Source: Bacteroidota bacterium | Lineage (GTDB): Bacteria; Bacteroidota; Bacteroidia; UKL13-3 | Reading direction: 5' to 3' | NCBI GenBank assembly: GCA_947507965.1 | Contig: CANNQU010000025.1 | Span: 1-43,567, forward strand | Length of the DNA stretch: 43,567 nucleotides | Shown: piece by piece, positions 35,072-43,369 of the stretch | How positions within the stretch are numbered: the stretch's first letter is position 1 | Layout of the letters: the number at the start of each line of letters is the position of its first letter | Translations under genes and position numbers: made by a program | The notes under the pieces: model-generated | What the model saw: the letters and a program-made list of their open reading frames with translations, nothing else | Databases searched by the model: none | What the model was told of the DNA's origin: nothing

Positions 35072-35902
35072 TTAGTTGTGTTTTTCTTTTATTTGAAATA
35101 GGGCAGAGGAAGGAAAAACTTCGCAAAAATCAGCGTTGGCAAGTATTTCACGTTCTGTTTCACCGGTCACCAAAAAGCCCTGGTTAACCAAACTCTTACG
35201 TACTTTGGAAAGTATTTTCATTCTAAATTCAGGCTTGTAATAGAAGAGAAGGTTGGCGCAAAATACCAAGTCGAAGCTGCCAAAAATACTTGCCGATGGT
35301 ACGCTTAATTTCTTATCAAATAAATCGAAGGTAGAGAATGCTATGTTTTTTCTTAAAGCCGAATCAATCGTGTAGGTATCTCCATGCTTTACAAACCAAT
35401 CGTTGCCTCGTTTAATGCTTACCTTACTCACGGCCGATGCTTCATAATGCCCTTGGATGGCTTTATCAATTTGAACGCTGCATTGGTCGGTTGCATATAT
35501 AGCGTACTTTAAGTCTTTCGCCATCTTTCGTTTTAATTCTTCCATTAGTATCGCTAAACTATAGGCTTCTTGTCCTGCGGCGCATGCGGTACACCAAATT
35601 CTGATTTCTTTTTTTTGAAGGGCTAACAAGGGTAATACGATTTGTTCTATTACCGAAAAAGTAAGCGGGTTACGAAAGAATTCGCTGTAGTTGTTATGAA
35701 GTACGCTTTCAAAATACAACGCCTCCGCTTTGTTTTGTTTGGTAAATTGGCTATAGCTATTGGTGGTTTTAAAATTCATATTTATACTTCTTTTCACCAA
35801 AGCGGAGTGAAGAAAAGTAGGGTCGTATTTTGAGATATCTATCTCATGAGCGCTCCAAAGGGCTTCCGCGATATCATTGTTTTCCAGGTTCATTATCTTC
35901 AC
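35072..35902 (-). CDS. CheR-type protein methyltransferase-like protein
   Basis: This 276-aa cytoplasmic protein has the CheR layout. An N-terminal helical part is followed by FFRNPLTF (75-82), SAM-binding IWCTACAAGQEAYSLA (102-117), YATDQ (136-140), FCANLLFYY (214-222) and GFLVTGETE (242-250). CheR enzymes methylate glutamates on chemoreceptors using S-adenosylmethionine. Two usually conserved positions differ. The family GEE is GQE here, and FCRN is FCAN (Ala instead of Arg at 216), so activity is uncertain. No CheB, CheA, CheW or true chemoreceptor signalling domain is in the window. Its direct neighbour is a kinase with a chemoreceptor-like sensor. Confidence 0.85.
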   Translation of the reverse strand: MKIMNLENNDIAEALWSAHEIDISKYDPTFLHSALVKRSINMNFKTTNSYSQFTKQNKAEALYFESVLHNNYSEFFRNPLTFSVIEQIVLPLLALQKKEIRIWCTACAAGQEAYSLAILMEELKRKMAKDLKYAIYATDQCSVQIDKAIQGHYEASAVSKVSIKRGNDWFVKHGDTYTIDSALRKNIAFSTFDLFDKKLSVPSASIFGSFDLVFCANLLFYYKPEFRMKILSKVRKSLVNQGFLVTGETEREILANADFCEVFPSSALFQIKEKHN

Positions 35903-35922
35903 TTTTGGTTTTTAACTATGGC

Positions 35923-37614
35923 TCAGGCTACAATCGTGTATTTTTTCTTTTGGTTCGCTTTCTCTAACAGTTCATTCACTTCTTTTTTTAGTTCAATCAT
36001 CGTTAGTTCTCTTCCAACAGTAAGCTTTTGGAATTGCTGCAATTTACGCAACTGATCGGAAAGGGTTTCTTCTAATTTTTTTCGCTTTCCAATATCTCTT
36101 ATGGTAATGAGAATAGCACGTTCGTTCGAAAAAGTAATTTTCACCCCTTGAGCTTCGGCAATGATTATTGATCCATCTAACTTAATTAATTTGCATTCAC
36201 CCATTTCTTTCTCTGCTCCGTCGGCAAGTATTTCTTTCATTCGCTTCGTAACGGCATTTAGCGATTCGGGGTGTACTCTTTCTAAGCTCGATTGGCCTAA
36301 TAATTCTTGCTCCGTTCGGGCTCCAAACATCTGTAAGGCCGCAAGGTTGGCGTATGCAATTTTTCCATTACTATTTACGATAATGGGTTCAGGAGAGCAT
36401 TCGGAAAGTGAACGATAACGTGTCTCACTCTCCAACAATTCATCGGCTATTTTTTTTCGAAAGGAATTGTCACGTACAATTAACTGTACGGCTTGCTTAC
36501 CTTCGAAATGAATGAGCATGGATTTTACCTCTACGTCAACAACGGAGCCATCGAGTCGAATAAATTTTTCTTCGACAACATCCATGCTTCCTCCTGTTTG
36601 GACTAATTTTCTCATCCGTTCCAAAACCAATGCCAACGAATTGGGATGCACGAAAGAAAGTACTTGTTTCCCAATTAATTCTGATTCCTCTTTGGCTGCC
36701 ATAAGGCACAAACATTCGTTGTTCACAAAAACAACTTTACCTTCAATGTAAATGGCAATGGCATCGGGTGAGTTTTCTACCAGGCTCTGATATTTAGAAA
36801 TGCTATCTTTGAGTTGAGTCTCTATTTTCTTTCTAGCGTTAATGTCGGTTAGCATGGCAAACGACTCCTTGAGCTGTCCGTTCGAATCGAGAATCGCGGT
36901 AGTCGAAACTAATGCGCAGAAAGGCTCACCATCCTTTTTTATCAAGCATCGTTCATATTTTGTATTGACTCCATTTCGTCGAATTTTCATTTGAGTTAAA
37001 TGATCATTCATATCTTCTAATGCGATGAACTTTTCAATCTTTTGGCCTATCATCTCATCTACCGTATACCCAAGAGAAGAGGCTATTTGGGCATTGCAAA
37101 AAGTAATGACGGTATCGCGGTTCATGAAAATGATACCTTCGTTAGCGATTTCAACGATGAGTCGATATTTTCTTTCTGTTTCGTCATTGGATTGTTCTCT
37201 ATTTCTTCGCTCCATCGAATATTTTATTGTTTTCTCTAACAGGGAGCAATTCAAATCTCGTTTTAGAATATAATCGTAAGCTCCTTCTTTTATTAGCGCA
37301 GTGGCTAGTGCTACATCCTCTAATCCACTTACTAAAACGACCGGAACGGTATTGGCAATTTTCATTACACAATCGAACGTGTGTTTCCCTTCACTATCGG
37401 GCAGTCCGAGATCGAGCAGTACCAAATCAAATTCATGATGCAATATTTCTTCGCATCCGTTTTTCAAGGTCGTTGTGGTATGAAGCTGGAAATGAAAGGA
37501 GGTTATCTCCACCAACATTTGTTTTATCAATGCCATGTACGAAAGATTGTCTTCTATCAGAAGAATTCGATATTCAAAAAGGTCTTTTGATGGATTCGGT
37601 TTTTTTTGTTGCAT
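35923..37614 (-). CDS. REC-PAS-PAS-PAS signalling protein without kinase domain
   Basis: This 563-aa soluble protein has an N-terminal receiver (about 15-135; E21-D22, phospho-acceptor D68, K118) and three PAS domains (145-265, 270-388, 395-512). It ends in a basic coiled coil (512-556) with VGRELTMIELKKEVNELL. No HisKA, ATPase or output domain is present, so it can receive phosphate and sense through PAS but needs a partner to signal. The receiver is very like the N-terminal one of the 1179-aa kinase, pointing to local duplication. It lies 55 bases after that gene and 20 bases before the CheR-like gene. Confidence 0.9.
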   Translation of the reverse strand: MQQKKPNPSKDLFEYRILLIEDNLSYMALIKQMLVEITSFHFQLHTTTTLKNGCEEILHHEFDLVLLDLGLPDSEGKHTFDCVMKIANTVPVVLVSGLEDVALATALIKEGAYDYILKRDLNCSLLEKTIKYSMERRNREQSNDETERKYRLIVEIANEGIIFMNRDTVITFCNAQIASSLGYTVDEMIGQKIEKFIALEDMNDHLTQMKIRRNGVNTKYERCLIKKDGEPFCALVSTTAILDSNGQLKESFAMLTDINARKKIETQLKDSISKYQSLVENSPDAIAIYIEGKVVFVNNECLCLMAAKEESELIGKQVLSFVHPNSLALVLERMRKLVQTGGSMDVVEEKFIRLDGSVVDVEVKSMLIHFEGKQAVQLIVRDNSFRKKIADELLESETRYRSLSECSPEPIIVNSNGKIAYANLAALQMFGARTEQELLGQSSLERVHPESLNAVTKRMKEILADGAEKEMGECKLIKLDGSIIIAEAQGVKITFSNERAILITIRDIGKRKKLEETLSDQLRKLQQFQKLTVGRELTMIELKKEVNELLEKANQKKKYTIVA

Positions 37615-37669
37615 AACGATGGTTTAGCGTTAAGGTATTATGGTTATCGAGCATTGATCGTAAAATGTT

Positions 37670-40600
37670 TTAGTTGGCAGATGCAGGAAAATGCTTTTTA
37701 ATGAGTTGATTTAGCATTTCTGCTTTTATCGGCTTATATATATAGTCGTTGCATCCGGCTGCTAGTGCTAGTTCTAAATCGCCTTTAAGGGCAAAAGCGG
37801 TTTGGGCGATGATAATGATCTTTGGGTTAAATTGGCGTATTTGCCGGGTTGCTTCATAGCCGTCCATCTCTGGCATTTTAATGTCCATCAATACCATATC
37901 TAAATCCGGGTGGTTGCGACAGGTATTCACGGCATCGATTCCGGTGCGCACCACCATAATTTTTGAAACATGTTGGGTCATGATTTTTTTCATCAGTAAT
38001 TCTGATGTCTCATCATCTTCTGCAAGCAACATCTTAAGCGTTTTAGGGTTCTTTAATTGAACCTCTGCTTCTGATGGACGTATTTCATTTAAGATTTCCT
38101 TTTCTTCCACTATAGGGTCATAAGGCAATGTGAAGTAGAAGGTGGAGCCTATTCCAATCTCGCTTTCTACCCAAATTTTTCCGCCCAACATCTCTACGTA
38201 TGCTTTAGAAATGGATAAGCCCAAGCCTGCTCCTTCATAATTTCGTGTGAGTGATTCGCTGCCTTGCCTAAACCGTTCAAAAATGAGTTCAATTTGTTCT
38301 GATTGGATACCGCTACCGGTATCTCTTACAGAAAATTCAACGATATTATCCTTTCGTTCATATCCAATTTCAATAAACCCCGTGGAGGTAAACTTGATGG
38401 CATTTTTTACCAAGTTGGTCAAAATAGCATATACCTTTTCCTTATCGGTCATGATGAGGGCTTCATGGTTAGGCAACCTTCTTTTGGAGATAATTTTCAT
38501 TCCTTTTTTCTCAATCTCGAGTTTAAAAAAGGCGTGAATGAACTGCATTTGTTCGTTTATATTGGTGGGCGATAAATGTATTTCCATCTGCCTCGATTCA
38601 ACCTTCGAAATACTAATAATATCGTTGATGATATTCAACATACGAATTCCACTCTTCTCAATAATGTCAATATATTGTTCCTGCTCCTGCTTACTTAACT
38701 TGGGTTCTTTTAGCAGTTCAGCAAAGCCCAAAATGCCATTCATCGGTGTGCGAATTTCATGGCTCATATTGGCCAGAAAAGCCGATTTTAAGCGGTCGCT
38801 TTCTTCGGCATGTTCTTTTTCTTTAATGAGCGCGATTTCTAACAAAGTCTGTATCGTGATGTCGGTGATGGTGCCAATCATCGAAATTAGTTCGTTGTTC
38901 TCGTTAAATATAAGTTTGCCAATGTCATGCACCCATCGTTCTTCTTGATTGTTTTTGCGAATAATTTTATAAACTTTGTCAAATTCTTTTTTCTGTCCTA
39001 TCACATCATGGGTAAGATAATCGGTCATCGTTTGCTGCCAATGAGGATGTATAATGGAAATCCATCCATCGGTCGAACGATCAAATTCAGCATCAATACC
39101 AAATATGATATCCATGATTGGAGAACTCACCCATCGACCCGTTTTAAAATCTAATGAATAGGTTCCAAGTTGGGCTATCATTTGCGTTTCTTTCAAATAA
39201 TGTTCGCTCTTTTTCAAGGCTTCTTTTGCCAGTTTGTTCTCCGTAAAATCTCTATTTACACCAATTATACCGATGATATTTCCTTCATTATCTTTAATGG
39301 GTACTTTGGTTGTATTATTATACCTTAACATTTGGGTGTTGATATTGATGCATGCTTCTTCCTGATTTATCAGGGGGATGCCGGTATTCATAATCGACTG
39401 TTCATCGTCGTAATATTTTTGTGCCAGCTCGGGAAGAAAGAAATCAAAATCGGTTTTATTAATAACTTGATTAATGTCACTTTCTCCGCAGTTCTCAGCT
39501 ACCGCTTGGTTGCATAATATAAAACGGCTCTCTCTATCTTTATAATAAACTTGATCGGGAATATTTCTCAAGATGGTATGCAACAAATTTTTTTCTTTCA
39601 ATAGCTTTTCCTCCATCTGCTTGCGCTCGGTAATATCTTGAAGTGTTCCAGACATTAACAGAAGCTTGCCATCAATATCCCATGCATTGGTTCTACCCTT
39701 ATCCAGAACCCATATCCAATGACCATTTTTGTGCTTCATTCGCACTTCGCACGCATAATCTTGGGTATGGCCAAGGAAATGATCTTTAATTAACGTTTCC
39801 GATTTTTTTAAGTCATCGGGATGGCTGAATCCACGCCATGTTTCTATATCTACCGGTGCAATTTCAGCTAATGTATAGCCTATTATTTCGGCCCATCGTT
39901 CATTAAAAATGGTTTCGCCTGTTTGAATATTCCATTCCCAAGTGCCCGCCCCGGTGCCAATAAGAATCATGGCCAGCCGTCGCTTCTCACTCTCCAATTC
40001 AATTTCCGCATTTTTTCGATCGGTAATGTCCAATGCAAATACCGCTACACCGATAACCTTATTATTGGTATCGAAGATGGGGTTATGAACCACTTCCACG
40101 TAGATTCGTTTTAATCCCGGTACGCCCGAGAAAGCCGACGCTACAAATTGCTCTCCTTGGAGGGCGCGATCTAAATTTAGTTTTGATATCACCCAATCAT
40201 CCGTATTTTTTTGATAGTCTATGATGCTTTTTCCGATTTCAATCGGAGCGCCATAAATTTGTTTCATCAAGGCAGCATGGGGTTTATTAAAGCTGGTATA
40301 ACAATATTCGGTGTCAATCGAGAAAATGCTGGTCACCGGACTCTCAATAATGGCATTTAACATGGCATGTTGAACAGTGAATTTATTCTCAGCAAATTTT
40401 AGTTCGGTTATATCTTGAATAACGCCAAATAAAATTTGGTTGGTGGTGTCATACTCCGTTCGAGATAAAATGTCGATGATTTTTCCATCACTTTTCCGTT
40501 TTATTTTATACTCTATTTGAGTAGGCTCCTGCTTGTTTATCAAAGTGTTTAATGCCTCATCAAGCATCTCGTTATACTCCGGCATACGATAGCTTTTTAA

Positions 40601-41209
40601 CTCGTTCAGCGTCATGCAATTCGTGCTGGCTCCGTAGATGCTTCTGGCTCCGTCGGAAAAATAAATGACTTTTTCCGGCAATTTCATCTTCCAATTTCCC
40701 AATTTAGCAACTAGCTCGGCTCGTTTCAAGCGGTCCTTATTTTCGCGCATTTCGAGCTCCCACTTCTTTCTCTCAATGGAATATAAAATTGTTTTTTCAA
40801 GAAGGGAAACATTCAAGTCGCTTTTTAATACATAATCTTGAGCTCCTTCTCGTATTAGAGATAGCGTTAATTCCACGTCCTCCAATGCACTCACCAATAC
40901 CACGGGAACGAAGGGGATTAATTTTATTAAGGTGTCGAACGTGTTTTTCCCATCACTGTCGGGCAAGCCCAAATCGAGTAATACAATATCAATGGTTTCC
41001 TTCTGAGATTTTTCGCAGCCTTCGTGAAGGGTGAGTGCCGTGACGAGATGAAATTTAAAAGAAGTAATTTCCTTTAGGAGCTGCTTTACCAATACGGTAG
41101 ATATGGAGTCATCCTCAATAAGTAGGATACGATATTCAGGAATGATAGTTACGTGAAGCGCTGATTTTTGGTCAACAGCAGCGGCTAAAGAAGTCTTTAC
41201 TTTTTTCAT
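37670..41209 (-). CDS. REC-(PAS)5 hybrid histidine kinase, first gene of the kinase block
   Basis: This 1179-aa soluble kinase starts with a receiver domain (about 24-145; D79, K129) and has five PAS domains (about 160-275, 280-400, 405-530, 540-660, 670-785). HisKA with H817 (NMSHEIRTPMNG), an ATPase domain (about 925-1035, GAGLGLS) and a C-terminal receiver (1058-1175, phospho-acceptor D1109 in MDIKMPEMDG) follow. Five stacked PAS domains imply several cytoplasmic inputs. It is the most upstream gene of the block, with a -7 promoter box (TACTTTTG) 51 bases before its start and a doubled 10-base repeat between them. The 563-aa gene follows after 55 bases. Confidence 0.93.
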   Translation of the reverse strand: MKKVKTSLAAAVDQKSALHVTIIPEYRILLIEDDSISTVLVKQLLKEITSFKFHLVTALTLHEGCEKSQKETIDIVLLDLGLPDSDGKNTFDTLIKLIPFVPVVLVSALEDVELTLSLIREGAQDYVLKSDLNVSLLEKTILYSIERKKWELEMRENKDRLKRAELVAKLGNWKMKLPEKVIYFSDGARSIYGASTNCMTLNELKSYRMPEYNEMLDEALNTLINKQEPTQIEYKIKRKSDGKIIDILSRTEYDTTNQILFGVIQDITELKFAENKFTVQHAMLNAIIESPVTSIFSIDTEYCYTSFNKPHAALMKQIYGAPIEIGKSIIDYQKNTDDWVISKLNLDRALQGEQFVASAFSGVPGLKRIYVEVVHNPIFDTNNKVIGVAVFALDITDRKNAEIELESEKRRLAMILIGTGAGTWEWNIQTGETIFNERWAEIIGYTLAEIAPVDIETWRGFSHPDDLKKSETLIKDHFLGHTQDYACEVRMKHKNGHWIWVLDKGRTNAWDIDGKLLLMSGTLQDITERKQMEEKLLKEKNLLHTILRNIPDQVYYKDRESRFILCNQAVAENCGESDINQVINKTDFDFFLPELAQKYYDDEQSIMNTGIPLINQEEACININTQMLRYNNTTKVPIKDNEGNIIGIIGVNRDFTENKLAKEALKKSEHYLKETQMIAQLGTYSLDFKTGRWVSSPIMDIIFGIDAEFDRSTDGWISIIHPHWQQTMTDYLTHDVIGQKKEFDKVYKIIRKNNQEERWVHDIGKLIFNENNELISMIGTITDITIQTLLEIALIKEKEHAEESDRLKSAFLANMSHEIRTPMNGILGFAELLKEPKLSKQEQEQYIDIIEKSGIRMLNIINDIISISKVESRQMEIHLSPTNINEQMQFIHAFFKLEIEKKGMKIISKRRLPNHEALIMTDKEKVYAILTNLVKNAIKFTSTGFIEIGYERKDNIVEFSVRDTGSGIQSEQIELIFERFRQGSESLTRNYEGAGLGLSISKAYVEMLGGKIWVESEIGIGSTFYFTLPYDPIVEEKEILNEIRPSEAEVQLKNPKTLKMLLAEDDETSELLMKKIMTQHVSKIMVVRTGIDAVNTCRNHPDLDMVLMDIKMPEMDGYEATRQIRQFNPKIIIIAQTAFALKGDLELALAAGCNDYIYKPIKAEMLNQLIKKHFPASAN

Positions 41210-41210
41210 G

Positions 41211-41230
41211 TTTATTAATGTTTATTAATG
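41211..41230. repeat. Perfect tandem 10-base direct repeat in the 5' leader of the kinase block
   Basis: TTTATTAATG occurs twice in a row directly before the start codon of the 1179-aa kinase gene. On the coding strand this is CATTAATAAA repeated. It occupies the ribosome-binding region and may be a replication-slippage tract that alters leader length. No purine-rich Shine-Dalgarno motif is visible, as is common in Bacteroidota. Confidence 0.6.
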
Positions 41231-41259
41231 TATCGGAATGAATTAAATTCAGATAGTTT

Positions 41260-41267
41260 CAAAAGTA
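41260..41267 (-). promoter_or_regulatory. Promoter -7 box of the kinase block
   Basis: On the minus strand TACTTTTG matches TAnnTTTG exactly, 50 bases upstream of the start of the 1179-aa kinase. The -33 region shows no clear TTTG. Confidence 0.45.
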
Positions 41268-41401
41268 ATAGGAGATACCCATAATAAGTATGATTAAAGT
41301 CATATTAATTGTTCGACGCTTCACCGGTTATGAATTACTCTACGTATAACTCCGACGGGGTTAAACCTTGGTGCTATTAGCGAAGATATTTCTCATTCGC
41401 C

Positions 41402-41557
41402 TCGTCATGCAGAGGGGCATTTTGCGAAGGAGTGGGCGTTGGGAAATGCTCCATGGCAGCAGCTTGTTCTTTATTGAAACTTTGTACTGTATTTTAGCCG
41501 ATGCCACGGAGCGCCTGCCACGTGTTAGGCCATTTCTTGCGCTCCTCTGCTTGACGA
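41402..41557. repeat. Imperfect inverted-repeat element in intergenic region
   Basis: The 492-base gap between the divergent kinase and T9SS genes holds this element. The outer arms TCGTCATGCAGAGG (41402-41415) and CCTCTGCTTGACGA (41544-41557) pair at 13 of 14 positions. An inner pair, GCTCCATGGCA and TGCCACGGAGC near 41448-41458 and 41501-41511, pairs at 10 of 11 positions. The whole could fold as a long hairpin. Frames of ordinary-looking composition cross it, including a minus-strand 36-codon frame at 41494-41604 ending KKWPNTWQALRGIG, but I do not recognise a protein. A dispersed non-autonomous repeat or mobile-element remnant is the best guess. No other copy is in the window. Confidence 0.5.
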
Positions 41558-41653
41558 ATTACAGTCAAGGCCGCTACGTTAATGGGGATTAAATTCCAGT
41601 ACATCAAATTCAGAATAACCCAGAATAACGCCTCTTATTCCATCAACTTTACC

Positions 41654-41683
41654 TTTGATGATGATAAAAGAATATTACATTTG
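41654..41683 (+). promoter_or_regulatory. Promoter of the T9SS surface protein gene (-33 and -7 boxes)
   Basis: TTTG (41654-41657), an 18-base spacer and TACATTTG (41676-41683) match the Bacteroidota TTTG/TAnnTTTG promoter. The start codon is at 41702, giving a leader of about 12 bases. A second exact -7-like box, TACCTTTG at 41650-41657, overlaps the -33 element, so two start sites are possible. This is the best promoter in the window. Confidence 0.65.
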
Positions 41684-41701
41684 TAAAAGTCAAACATCAT
41701 C

Positions 41702-43369
41702 ATGAAAAAAATAATTCCTGTTTTTAGCTTCTTTTTATTGTTGTGGTGTACTCCACTTAAGGCAACCCACATTATGGGAATGGATCTGCAATGGAAGTCA
41801 CTGGGTAGTGATACCTATAATATTACCGTGGTCATCTATCGCCGTTGCACCGATGGGGCTGCTCTTATGAATAATCCGGGTTTACTGATTACGAGTGATT
41901 CTTGTGCCACGACATATAACGTGCTAACGGGTGCACCCATTTCATATATCGTTGAGGATATTACACCTACCTGTGTAATACAGCAGAAGCCGTGCCCAAT
42001 TTCAGGAGGAAACGCGCAATCAACCGTCGGCATTCCCGCAGGAATTGAGCGGCATACATGGGTTTATAAGGTTTTCTTGGGCGGTAGCTATGCCAACTGC
42101 TGCTGGTATAAAATGAGATGGCAGCTTTGTTGTCGTAATAGTAATATAACCATTGGTTTAGCCGATGCTGATTTTTACTCCGAATCTTGGCTTAACCGAT
42201 GTCTCAATGTTGCCGATAATAGTCCGGTGTTTGCCTATCCGCCAATTGAAATTCGTTGTGCAGGGCAAGATGTGGTATATAATCATGGCGTGTTTGATGT
42301 TGATGGCGACTCGCTTTCATTTAATATGTCGCCTCCACTCGGAGGGAATTATTTGTCACCGTGGAGTTATGACTACCCTCTTACTTGTTTAGGTGGAAAC
42401 AATCCAAACCAAAATGCGAATCCACCAACAGGCTTTAATTTGAATTCATCGACGGGAGACCTCAGTTTTAGACCGATGCAAGTGCAAATAACGGTATTGA
42501 AAACCATGGTAACCGAGTGGCGAAAAGATAATAATGGAAATTATAAGGTCATCGGAAAAACAGCGCGCGACATGCAGTTTATTATTATGCAAAACTGTAA
42601 TAATAAATTACCTACCCTGTTGGGTCCGTATGTAAAAGAAGTATGCGTTGGTAACCAAGTGTGTTTCACGGTTAATTCGAATGATTTAGACCTCACGGAT
42701 TCAACGCGTATTTACTGGAATAAAGCAATACCTGCCGGAACATGGCTTGATAGCAACGGCACATCGAAAAACTCGAGTGGCACTTTTTGCTGGACACCAA
42801 CCCTTGCTGACGCTAGTGTTCTGCCTTATTTTATTACCGTTTTAGCCGAAGACAATCATTGTCCGCTGATTGGCAAGGCGAGTCGTTCGTATAGCATAAA
42901 AGTAATCGCTCCGGTGAAGCCAACGATTTCCAAAAATGGCCTATTATTGACAAGCAGCGTAGCGAACAGCTATCAATGGTATTTAAATAATGTACTTCTT
43001 AATGGGGCAATAAATCAAACGTATAATGCCACACAACCGGGTTATTATAAGGTAAAAACCACACAAGGCGGATGCTCTATGACTTCCGATTCGATGTTGC
43101 AAACCGTTGGTATTAAAATCAATAGTTTACGTGCCAAGGTAAGTATAGCACCGAATCCATTTCAAAACCAGCTCCATATTTCTCTTTTAAATTTCGATAA
43201 GCCGCTATTAATTTCCTTGTACGATTTGCAAGGCAAGTTAATCTTGCGGCAGAATTCAGTAGGCAAGACAACGATTGTTTTAAGCACTACATCATTGAAT
43301 GCAGGAGTTTACCTACTTGAATTATCGTCGGCTGATGAGAGCGTTTCCTATAAGGTTGAAAAACAATAA
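41702..43369 (+). CDS. T9SS-secreted surface protein (adhesin-like)
   Basis: This 555-aa exported protein has a signal peptide (cleaved near PLKATHI). An N-terminal region with the pattern ATHIMGMDLQW...YNITVVIYRRC follows, which begins many large Bacteroidota surface and gliding-associated proteins (ASHIxGG...VYRDC). Many Cys residues lie in the first 330 residues. Cadherin/Ig-like beta domains follow, including an Ig-like segment SYQWYLNNVLLNG...GYYKVKTTQGGC (about 420-460). The last ~80 residues are a T9SS type A sorting domain (SIAPNPFQNQ, ISLYDLQGKLI, AGVYLLELSS). It is probably an adhesin or surface-layer component; the ligand is unknown. It is much shorter than typical giant adhesins of this type. 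The final 198 bases of the window after it show no recognisable gene. Confidence 0.85.
   Translation: MKKIIPVFSFFLLLWCTPLKATHIMGMDLQWKSLGSDTYNITVVIYRRCTDGAALMNNPGLLITSDSCATTYNVLTGAPISYIVEDITPTCVIQQKPCPISGGNAQSTVGIPAGIERHTWVYKVFLGGSYANCCWYKMRWQLCCRNSNITIGLADADFYSESWLNRCLNVADNSPVFAYPPIEIRCAGQDVVYNHGVFDVDGDSLSFNMSPPLGGNYLSPWSYDYPLTCLGGNNPNQNANPPTGFNLNSSTGDLSFRPMQVQITVLKTMVTEWRKDNNGNYKVIGKTARDMQFIIMQNCNNKLPTLLGPYVKEVCVGNQVCFTVNSNDLDLTDSTRIYWNKAIPAGTWLDSNGTSKNSSGTFCWTPTLADASVLPYFITVLAEDNHCPLIGKASRSYSIKVIAPVKPTISKNGLLLTSSVANSYQWYLNNVLLNGAINQTYNATQPGYYKVKTTQGGCSMTSDSMLQTVGIKINSLRAKVSIAPNPFQNQLHISLLNFDKPLLISLYDLQGKLILRQNSVGKTTIVLSTTSLNAGVYLLELSSADESVSYKVEKQ

Noticed and set aside
35058-35126. Upstream extension of the 993-aa kinase to the ATG at 35126
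   Set aside because: It would overlap the CheR gene by 55 bases. The normal membrane-anchor start (MKLNDLKISTQLKVAL) begins at 35057.
37227-37616. Long open frames on the plus strand inside the kinase block (for example 129, 132, 135 and 136 codons)
   Set aside because: They lie fully inside well-supported kinase or PAS genes on the other strand and show no domain of their own.
41368-41592. Plus-strand open frame of 74 codons in the intergenic gap
   Set aside because: It overlaps the inverted-repeat element, has no recognisable domain, and the opposite strand is equally open, so neither can be called a gene.
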